Below the pieces are notes generated by a model. That model did no database searches and was not told the DNA's origin. It was given only the letters and a program-made list of their open reading frames with translations. Positions 10,049 through 20,200 of a DNA stretch of 64,000 nucleotides are shown here, piece after piece. The DNA is taken from assembly GCA_026874595.1 (NCBI GenBank), contig CM049308.1, positions 24,576,367 to 24,640,366 of the forward strand, written 5' to 3'. The translations under genes and the position numbers were made by a program. Position 1 is the stretch's first letter, and each line of letters opens with the position of its first letter. Origin of the DNA: Sipunculus nudus. Taxonomy: Eukaryota > Annelida > Sipuncula > Golfingiida > Sipunculidae.

Positions 10049-11430
10049 GCTGTAACTAGATCAATGGCCAGGAAAAACACACATGAGGATAATGGTCCAG
10101 ATAATAACACTCTGGGAGTCACTGGTGACTCGTCTAACGACTCGCCCGTAGAGGATGCAGCATTCTCAAGGTCAGAACTTAACGCGGAACAGCATAAGTA
10201 CACTGATATTTCATGTATGTTTCCCAGGGCAGTTTCTAAAGATGAGCTGTCACAGAACCCAGTTTGTTTCTATGTCAGAAATGGAGTGCTTATGCGTAAA
10301 TGGCGACCACAAAATGTATGCACTGATGATGAGTGAGCTATCAAACATCAAATAGTAATGCCCAAAAGCTTTCGCAGTGAAATTCTAAGCAAGGCACATG
10401 AGGCTCCTTTGTCAGGCCATTTAGGTATAAATAAAACTTATCAGAAAGTTAGTACACACTTCTATTGGCCTAACCTCAGGAAAGATGTTGTACAATATTG
10501 TAAATCATGCCATACATGGTAGGCAAGCCCAATCAGAATCCTCCTAAGGCCCCACTTAGGCCTATTCCTGCTTTTGATGAACCATTCAGTAAGATTATTG
10601 TTGATTGTGTTGGACCACTGCCAAAACAAAATCTGGACATGAATACTTGCTGACAATAATGTGCGCATCAACCAGGTTCCCTGAGGTAATACCATTGCGC
10701 AAAATTAATGCCAAAAGTGTTGGCAAGGCTCTGACCAAGTTTTTTACAACTTTTTGATTACCAAAATCCGTCCAGTCTGACCAAGGGTCTAATTTTATGT
10801 CTAGCTTATTCCAACAAGTTATGCTTGAGCTAGGTATAAAACAGTACAGCTCTTCGCCATACCATCCTGAAAGTCAGGGCGCCCATGAGCGTTTTCACCA
10901 AACATTAAAAAACATGATCAGAACCTATTGCTATGACACACAGAAAGACTGGGTTTAAGGAATCCACATATTGTTGTTTGCTGTCAGAGAATCCTTTCAA
11001 GAGTCCTTTGGTTTCAGTCCCTTTGAACTAGTTTTTGGACACTCCCTTCACGGACCCTTGAAACTGCTTAAAGAAAAACTCTTGTGTGAAAATCCTGATT
11101 CTCTTAGTTTACTGCAGTATGTCTCAGGCTTTCGCACTAAACTACACAATGCTTGTGAGATTGCAAAGACAAATCTAAAATCTGCACAAAGTAAAATGAA
11201 AACAGAGTATGACAAGCACACTGTAAGTAGGACGTTTGAGCCTAGCGAAAAGGTCCTTGCCTTACTTCCCATCCCTGGCAGACCTCTGCAAGCTAGGTAT
11301 TTTGGTCCCTATATTGTTGACAAGAAAGTCATTGATTTAAATTACATACTGTTGACACCAGATAGACGTAAGAAGAAACAACTGTGCCATGTTCACATGT
11401 TGAAATCATATTATGACAGAAATAGCACAT
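10049..11430 (+). pseudogene. Retrotransposon integrase (unit 1)
   Basis: The HHCC zinc-binding region is seen as AHEAPLSGHLG and YCKSCH (about 10395-10515). The core has all three acidic residues: D at 10603 (IIVDCVGPLP), D at 10779 (SDQGSNF) and E at 10887 (HERF), with exactly 35 residues between the last two. A C-terminal region with PGRPLQARYFGPYIV follows. Lesions are TGA at 10046 and 10334, a shift near 10518, a one-base loss near 10627, TGA at about 10755 and TAA at 10957. The first ones are shared with unit 2; 10957 is private. Confidence 0.85.
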
Positions 11431-11559
11431 CAGATGTTGTACAAAATGTTACTGCTGTTTATTGTGTAAACACTGACCCTGAACCAGTTAAAGTACCAAA
11501 CTGTCACACCTTACCGCACAACAACAACAAGACATCAAGAACCTGCTGCGGAATTATGA

Positions 11560-12612
11560 ACATTTGTTTAGTGACATTCCAACGCGAACTAACGTTGTGC
11601 CATGACGTCGATATTGGCGAGACAAGCGCAGTCAAGCAACATCCATATAGACTGAATCCAGAAAAGCAAAAGTATCTACAGGATGAGATTCAATATTTGC
11701 TGGACAATGATTTTATTGAACCTAGTAACAGTAACCGGAGTTCACCATGTATTCTTGTGCCAAAACCTGATGGAAGTTACCGTATGTGCACAGATTATCG
11801 AAAACTGAACTCTGTCACCAAAACTGACAAGTTCCCGATTCCGAGGATCGCTTATTGTATTGATAGAGTCGGTAGCTCCAGATATGTCTCCAAGTTTGAC
11901 TTGCTAAAAGGATTTTGGCAAGAACGAGCGAAAGAAGTGTCCGCCTTTATGACGCCGCAAGGACTGTACCAGTATAAAGTTATGCCGTTTGGCATGAAGA
12001 ACTCGCCAGCCACGTTCCAGTGCCTCATCCAAATGGTTGTCAAGGACAGGGCTGCGACGTATATATTGATAACCCTATCGTGTACAGCGACACCTGGGAG
12101 AAACATCTGCAATTTCTTCGCGACCTCTTCGAAAGACTCAGTGAAGCACGTCTGACCGTCAACTTAGTAAAATCTTAGTTTTGTCATGCACAAGTAACAT
12201 TTTTGGGTCATATTGAAGGACAGGGTCAGGTAAAACCTGTTGATGCTAAGATAAGTGCTATTCTCTGCATTTCCTAGACAAAAAAACATACAGGAATAAA
12301 TGCGTTTTCTTGGTATGGTTGGGTACTACAGGAAGTTTTGTCCAAATTTTGCTGTTGTAGCTGAACCTTTGACAAATTTGTTAAAGAAGAAACAAAAGTT
12401 TGTATGGAGTGTTCAGTGTGAAAGTGCATTTCAGAATTTGAAAGCAATTCTGCAAAGTTCACCAGTTTTAGCAGCTCCAGACTTTTCTGTACCTTTTACG
12501 TTAGCTGTAGATACTAGTGATACGTTGCTGGTGCTGTGTTGTTACAAGAAGGCAATGCTGGCATAGATCATCCAATTTGTTATTTCTCAAGAAAGTTTAA
12601 TGCAAACCAGAA
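11560..12612 (+). pseudogene. Reverse transcriptase and truncated RNase H (unit 1)
   Basis: RT motifs in order: PYRLNPEKQKYLQDEI, SSPCILVPKPDGSYRMC, TDYRKLNS, KFDLLKGFWQ, QYKVMPFGMKNSPATFQ. After a shift near 12050 the catalytic box reads YIDN in place of the usual Y-x-DD, so the second aspartate is lost. A second frame (from 12300) gives the connection FLGMVGYYRKFCPNFA and an RNase H start (AVDTSD), then another shift and SRKFNANQ, where the element ends. Part of the open frame around 11515-11600 is out of phase with the true product (a shifted pair of indels), so residues there are not element protein. Confidence 0.85.
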
Positions 12613-13394
12613 ATGACATATAATGACATATGGTTATATGTTTTTAATACATTTGGTTATAAATTTTTTTCCAGTGTGTATTTGAATCAGCTTCTCACAA
12701 TCTTTTATTGTGTTCAAGTGAGCCACATTCAAATCCTGAAATGAGAACGGATTGGGAACTTTATAGGCTAATTTTCAAATTATTTGCATGTGCATGCAGA
12801 CTTACCATTTTTTTCTTTATAATATATTATTAATTATATTACTAAACTATAATCCCTCAAAAATATTATTTCCAATGATTGTTTCCTCAGGCATGGTTTT
12901 CTCAATGTTAGAAGTGTAAGAAACCACCTGGGTTTAGATTGTGCTCCAAATGGCGAGGGCCATTACTGGTTTCGACATTTTTCGAGGTCAGGTTTGGATG
13001 GGCGCACCGTGGTACGACAGGAAGGTACTCCCAGGACAGTCTTGGGAAGGAAATTTGTCTGTTAAGAGATTTTGCTGGCCATTACACCCGTATCTCACAA
13101 GTAGAAGCCGGAGAGACGCTACGTGGATGACTGCACCCTCATCCTCAATTTACAACAGGCTTCCTACCATGAACAGATAACGCCCTTCTTTCTCAGATTC
13201 GAAATCCTTTCAAAAACCAGATATTGCTGACTTTTTTTGGGTTCCTCGGATAAACCAATTCTGATAGGGTTGCACGCTCTTTCCGCAGTTTATCATACAT
13301 ACCACATATATCTGATAGTTAAATCGGAGCTTTTATAGAAGTGTTAGATTTCCGCTGCCATAATTATAAGCTATAGATGGCGCTAACAGTAATG
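12613..13394. other. Sequence between LTR-element break point and duplicon B
   Basis: No LTR, polypurine tract or TSD was recognised. From about 12895 to 13075 a frame after an acceptor-like TTTCCTCAG reads ...NHLGLDCAPNGEGHYW..., protein-like but not recognised; it is unchanged in unit 2. A weak exon candidate only. Confidence 0.4.
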
Positions 13395-13529
13395 GGCATA
13401 CCTGAACAGCGCCCCCAGTTCCACGCAAAATTAAATTGCGAGTCAGTTTCGTGGCAGTGTGAACAGCGCCATACAAGACGATGATTGACCACGTCTGTAG
13501 AACAGTCGTAATCGTTACCATTCTACATA

Positions 13530-13560
13530 CTATATATATTTATATATACATGTATATATA

Positions 13561-13612
<52 letters not shown>

Positions 13613-13619
13613 ATATATA
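13530..13619. repeat. TA microsatellite (unit 1)
   Basis: Nearly pure TA run. The unit-2 copy is about 16 bases shorter. Confidence 0.9.
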
Positions 13620-13892
13620 AAAAAGGGTTGAATGTATTCATTTGGATGGTCAGTAATAAATCTTTTTATAGGATACTGACATTGCAATTATTAAGGAGAG
13701 AACTAGCTAATAACGGGAACTGGCTAAATAATGTGGTTTTGATATTGTGGCTATTGTTGAATGTTAAACGCAGCCATGAAGGTCAACCACTCTTTTGCTT
13801 AAACGCACTTCCTTTGATAATGATTATACTACGACAATTTCCTCAGCCCTCATACATGCAACGACAACAACAACAATCATATTGGTAACATT

Positions 13893-13898
13893 TTTATT
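13893..13898 (-). terminator. Poly(A) signal of B1
   Basis: AATAAA 50 bases downstream of the exon-3 acceptor (TTTCAG at 13949). Confidence 0.65.
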
Positions 13899-14201
13899 TG
13901 GTACCCTCTCAGAATGACTGCACCGTTCTCCTAGATCCAGCTGATAACCTGAAATATCAGTTAAAGTGTTTGATAAAATACCGATGTATCATTAGAAAAA
14001 AAAAAGAATATATGCTACATCTGTATAGCACAAAGAATCCATGAATTTGCATAAAAGTTACAGTTATACATTTAATATTATTTTAAATTACTGAGCAGCA
14101 TGGATCATGTTTCGTCTATCTATCCCTATGAATGTTCATATGCATGTACTTAGGCCCTGTGCATAATCCAGTGCTGACCGCTTACCTTAGGTACGGCTGT
14201 C

Positions 14202-17200
14202 TCATGGCTGTGTACACTCCTCTGGGGCCGTTGCGTTTTGATAACAGCAAAACTGGCCTTCAGGGCAGCCATTGTCACCTGGGTTAGGGCATGTCGAATG
14301 TGGATTACAAGTTGGACCATCACGTGATTGACACTTACCCCCCATATCTGGTCCGCATGAATCCTGGGAGAGGCTCACTGGAAATATACGCATGAATTCT
14401 GTGAGAGACTGACAGCAATTTTACGTATCGATTCTGTGACAGGGTCATTTCAATTATACGAATGAATTCCGGGAGAGTCTCCGAATAAGCACACTAATGA
14501 ATTCTCTGCAAATTTGAATTTAAATTTAATTACATATCATACCTTAACATTTTTTAAAATAATATTTTCTAAATCCTTGTAATGAGCCATAGAAAAAAAA
14601 AGATAATTTAAGAAAATGTGGTCACGATATAGTAATTTGAGGATCTCCTAGTTCTCAATGGACTCTCTAATGAGACTTCATCGGTTGTTGAACCTTCGCA
14701 GATAGTATATTATTATATAAATTTCCCATAAACTGTATTATTCTAAGATAGAAATATCTTCTAAAATAATATTTTATAACAGTCACATATTTTCGGGGAA
14801 TAAGACCAGTTACATAATCAACCACGTCCGTTAAATTGTGTAACACCTGGTGAAATGATTCCTTAGATGAATGGTAAACATTCTGCACTATCTGCAAAGA
14901 CATAAAATTTCGGGATCAGGAAAATTCAGAGTCCTGTAGAAACATCATTTTCCAAATAATTCCACTTAGTTAAGTTTAATATATTCCTCTTGCTCCGAGG
15001 AATTCATCCATATGATTTAAATGTTAGTGTTCATATATATGTAAACAATACCTACCTTACACCTTATTCAAAAGATAGGATTATTTAAATTTATGATAAT
15101 CAGTCTACATCTTAAAACATTTAAGACCCACTTATAGCATGCAGTCAAGGTAATTAGTCACATGCAAAGCAGCCTCAAATAACAGCTTCTGATTGGATTA
15201 TGTCATGTAAACACTCTAAAAATATAACCAGCAGAATCATACATGGCTACTCATGCAGGGACAGATCTGAACATTCAGATCATTGTAAAGAGTCGAAAAA
15301 GTTGAGTAACATAAACATGAGATTTAATGTAATATTCACAATTGCTGTATTAGGTTGTATCTTTCAACTTCTAGGGTTTTTTAAATGAACTTTTAAAGAA
15401 TTATCTAAAAAAACAGGTGGACATAGATTGAATAGATTATACAGTTCTCGGATCCCCACCCTGATCAACTTGCTCGAGGATTGACCTATCCATGAACTCT
15501 CTGTGACCTTAATCGCAAATTCATGCAATGAATAATCATAAGCAAAGAAGTTGCGAGCAGCCAATCAAATTAGCTTTTGAAATGTAAACAGTGAAGCACC
15601 TGGCAAGCACTAAATTTGCATAGATTAGGCGACTCTCCGAAACAGAACACGTATATAGTCATTACCAGTTCCACTGTCCCCATAATTTCCGGGATATTTA
15701 TTATACAGAGGAGACAGTATAGACAGTTCTCAGTAAAAGATTGCAGGAGCTATTCCGGCTACTGCCGACATAATAATAATCTTACCTTACACTGAATTTG
15801 TATGAGACAAAAATAAAAAAAAAATATGGAAAAACACTTCACAAGATCGTGATATATTCATATCAGAGGTATAGCAATTCCAGTTGATGACGTCAATCAC
15901 TGCGACGTCACTCGGGACCGACCTTTCTGACGTCACAAACGGCTGTCGCGACCATAGATGCAGAAAGCCTACTAGTGAAGCGGTTAACGGCAAAATACAG
16001 AAGAATTGTTCAGATTGTGATAAAAGTACCAAATTTGGTGAAGATGAAGTTTGGATAATACAATTTCATTTTTTTATTATTTCCGCCATATCTTCTCGAT
16101 GTAACGGGGGCGGGTCCTATGTTAAATTTGAGGTACTCAAATTTATATGAAAAATACACGGAAGATTATCATAGTTACATTACATCTTATGCATTTGGTT
16201 CTATTTAATTAACATCATCATGAGAAATGAAAATTATCTCTGTGATCTCATTGTTGTAAACATTTGTAATTAAAAGATGACTATTTGCCATACAACGATA
16301 TGTAGTTAACTGAAGTTAATTTATTGTTAAATATAACATAAATCTTCTGTTTTAAAATAAGGTATAATCACTATTCTCAATTTACATCTCGTCGATGTCT
16401 CCCATGATGAATATAGGAGACAGTGGGGGAGGGCAATGGAGGGGGGGGGTACTACTTACGAAGTCATTTCATCATACAATGTGTATGTTGCTTCGTGCTT
16501 AAAAATCATGTACAGTTTTATTGTTTTTAGTGCAAAATATCTCTTGGTTTGTATTGATAAGCTAATAGACATTTCCATATGAGCACAGAAATAAACCCCT
16601 GAATTTCCAGGGGAGGATCATATTTAATTATCAGGGGCGGATCATATTTAATTATCAGGGTACATATTTTTTTTAAATGTTATCGTAAATGTACAACTAA
16701 ACAGCGTTTTAAAGTGTTATTTTTACTTCTACACCACAAGACCAGTTTTGTTCTGCCATATCAATAATTCTTTCCTTTATTTTAGCAAAAAATATTATAA
16801 TGTCTCCTACATCTTGATTCATCCACACATACCCAAAACCTGCGCTGCATATTTTGCTTGTTATATGAATAACCCATGTTTGTTTTCCATTCATATCTAG
16901 ATTAAACAGCATGTTATATATATACGCTATGGATATCTATTATAACTCTAATGTACTAGTTTTGTCCAGTATTTTACACATTTTAATAACTGACCGACAT
17001 ACATTGGATGCCTTCCAAACTCTCCCAATGATGCTGCGTTCGGAGCTGAAGAGCTAATTTTTAGAATGTACTCGCAAAATTTATATTTCACCTTTTCAAT
17101 TATTTCACATCTTTCATAGCCCCACAGTTCTGAACCATATAATAATACCGGTATAACCATACAATCAAATAGATAATATAGCTGGCTCACTGATAAACAA

Positions 17201-20200
17201 CTATATTTCCTATAAAAGTTTTTTTTATGAGAGTCACGGCTCTTTCGGCCTGCATTGCCTGCGCTTTCTTTGTTTCATACCAATGTACTTGTAAATATTA
17301 CCCCTTAGCATCTATAGTCATTTAGCGTTTCAATTTGAGTATTTTGATAATGCCATTTCTTTATTCTTTTAAATGAACCCCCGTGTCTGAAATACATAAT
17401 TTTTGTCTTTCCTTAATTACCTTTAAAGCATAATTGACAGATAAAAAAACTTGCAACTAGTTTATTTGTTCTTGGAGACGTCCTATTTTATCGCTGAAAC
17501 ATACTAAATCATCAGCGTACATTATTGTCATCAAGTTAGGCAAATATTCATCAATATTTATACCATGACAACCTGTTTCATTAATTTGCTCATAAAATTC
17601 ATCTATGAATAAAGAAAACAGAAGGGGACTCACCATGCTACCTGGTTGAGTTCCGTTAGTACATTAGAAATAATCTGTTAATCTTTCCTCTGTAAGAAGA
17701 CACGATTTCATTTGACTATATATTGACTGAAGTGTCTGTAAGAGTTTCCCTTTTATCCCAGATTTAACTGAAACATACCACAATAAATCATATTGTACAC
17801 TATCAAAAGCAGTTGAAAAATCAATAAAAGTATAATAAAACCTTCTTTTCTTTTTTGTTAAATATTTCTGCACACACCCCTTTAAACAAAATGTATGGTC
17901 TACTGTTGGATAACCTTTTCTATAGCCAGCTTGTGCTTCACATAATAAACCTGCTTGAACAACATAATTTTGAATTTTGTTTGCCAATATGTTTGTAAAT
18001 AGTTTACCCACGGTATTAGGTAATGAAATACCTCTATAATTTTTAGGATCTATGGTGGAAGCCTTTTTGTGATTCGGCACAAAAAATGCTTTGCTCCAAG
18101 AGGCTGGGAAAAATCCATTTCCTTATCCACTATTAAATAATAATAATATTGTAATATATGAAACGATATGTGACTTTATTTACCTTTCAATATATCTACT
18201 GTTATCCCGTCAGGCTCAGGGGCATTTCCTCTTTTCATTTCATTTATGGCTTTTTGTACTACACATGGTGTTATGAGTCCATCAAGCTCTATATCATTTT
18301 CAATTTCTAATACATTTTTTAAATATTCCAGAGTATGATTCTTAAACCCTTGATCAATTTCGTGTTGGTGAATTCAAAAGTTCCTAAAAATGTTTATATC
18401 AACGTACCGGTTCTACAGTTATAACAATTTTCTTTTTATTTAAAAATCTCCTGCTTTTCCACATGGAATCAGTGTCTTTTGCACCTATCACTTTTTGCAC
18501 CTCTGAGGCTTGGATGATTGCCTTCTTTTCTTCACATAATGTTTTAAACCTCTGTTTTGTTTGTTAATAATTAAGTAAGTCTATCGCCATCTGATATTGT
18601 ACATCTTTACTTATTCAAAGCTATATATTTTTTTTTTTCAAAATTCACATTCTTTGTCCCACCATTTTGGTTGCTTAAGTTTCATGTTGTCTCGGAAGTT
18701 TTGTTTATTTTTGTTGGATATAATTTCATAAATACTCACCAATGCCTGACTTGCTTTGTCCGGATATGTTTCTAAGGTTTCATTAAATGTGTTGAAAAGT
18801 AACGCATATTCTATTTGTCCTAATGATTTTTAAATATTTGTTTTATCTTCATCAGTCTGTTAAATTTTACCCATTTTGTCAGTTCGTATATATATTCATT
18901 CGAAAGCTCTTACTTGGTCTGATAATATTAAGTGAACCGCTTAAAGGAAAGTGATCGGACTGATCATCTGATAATACACAGGATCCATGTACCTTATGAA
19001 GTAGAAAGCTACTGATAATTACATAATCAACTACACTGCTACCAAAAGGAGTTAAACACGTAATTAAGTCTCCTGGTATATATGGTACATCTGTTATATT
19101 TACAGTGCTAGCATTAAAATCACCGAGGAGAATTAAATTCATCAAATTCTGCTAAAGTATCTACCTATAAATTTTCCATCCTGTTGAAACCATTTATTTC
19201 AACTTCATCCACATAGAATGATGAACCTACTGGCACAATATAGCAGCAAACTATGGCCAAATCTTTATCTTCTTTAATTAAGGTATCATCATACCCTTCA
19301 ATTTCTGTTGCACGTAAACTAAGACCCCTTCTCTCCCTATACTCTTCCTGACTTTTCCATCACCATAGTACCCGTGGAATGCATCAGAAAATGTATTATC
19401 TGTGGTTGCCCATGTCTTATTGATACATACAATACTGTGATTATTTATAAATTTTTTAACTTCTACTGATTTAATTTTGTTCTTTAGTCCATGTGCATTC
19501 CATGTTGCTATTTCTGCATTAGCATTTTGCTAGTGCTGGACTAGTTTACATATGGGGGAAAATTAAATTAAGGTTGAAAAATATAACAGAAACAGGTTTT
19601 TATCCATATGCATGAGGGAAAAAATCCTACTGGTTCTAATATTAAAGTAGATATGTCTGAAATAATGTGTGCAATAGAAAATCACGGATTGTAGTCTGTT
19701 GGCCATATTTGATTTTGAGCAAGTCTGTATTTCAATAGGTCAGAAGCCCTCATAGGCACCAATGATCTCTGTGAATTTGAGAAAGATCAAGCATATTGTT
19801 GCGAAAGAGAATCAACGATAGTGCTCTGGTGGCAATATTGGAATTCCGACAGGTCTCCAATCATCTCTTTGTAAATGAGATAGATCTTGTTGAGATATCG
19901 CGCTTAAAAGAATATCCCCATTTGTACTCTGGGAGCCATTTTGGAATTCTGACAGGTCTGATATTGGAAAGGCATTGATCCCTGGGAAAATGATAAATTT
20001 CAAGCATGTTCTTGTTGAGATATCCGGTGCGAAAGAAAATCACCAATTATGCACTGGTGGCCATATTGGAATTCCGACAAGTCTGTAATTTAATAGGGCT
20101 GAAGCCCTTGTATGTAACAATCATCCCTGTAAAATTGGGAAAGCTGAAGTATGTTGTTGTTGTTGTTGAGTTATTACGTGCGAAAGAAAATCAGCGATTG

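Larger units (their letters stand above)
7043..12612 (+). mobile_element. Ty3/gypsy LTR retrotransposon with integrase before RT (Gmr1-like order), 3' truncated
   Basis: Order on the plus strand: 5' LTR (7043-7860), tRNA-Pro primer binding site (7867-7884), gag (from 8029), CCHC knuckle and protease (8885-10048), integrase (about 10200-11430), reverse transcriptase (about 11560-12180) and start of RNase H (about 12300-12610). Integrase upstream of RT is the Ty1/copia order, but the protein motifs are Ty3/gypsy-like; this combination defines the Gmr1-like group. The element breaks off within RNase H, and no 3' LTR or polypurine tract follows. Several stops and frameshifts are shared with unit 2, so the element was dead before the tandem duplication. 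Confidence 0.88.
16690..19540 (-). mobile_element. APE-type LINE, decayed, in intron 1 of B1
   Basis: The minus strand carries an apurinic-type endonuclease followed by reverse transcriptase and a C-terminal region, the usual order of LINE ORF2. It lies inside the roughly 5.4 kb that B has and A lacks, so it inserted after A/B separation, in the sense orientation of the gene. Several frameshifts and stops are present. No intact ORF1 was seen. Confidence 0.85.

Noticed and set aside
12939-13180. Overlapping plus-strand ORFs near 13 kb
   Set aside because: No known motif, and identity between units is expected for such short, young copies; kept only as a remark in the spacer entry.
13481-13888. 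135-residue plus-strand ORF
   Set aside because: It is created by the TA microsatellite (Ile-Tyr repeats) and flanks; repeat length differs between units and the unit-2 frame does not carry through.
14202-14393. WAP/four-disulphide-core domain for the peptide
   Set aside because: Cysteine number fits, but the adjacent pair is cysteines 6-7 and the spacing C-x5-CC-x9-C differs from WAP.
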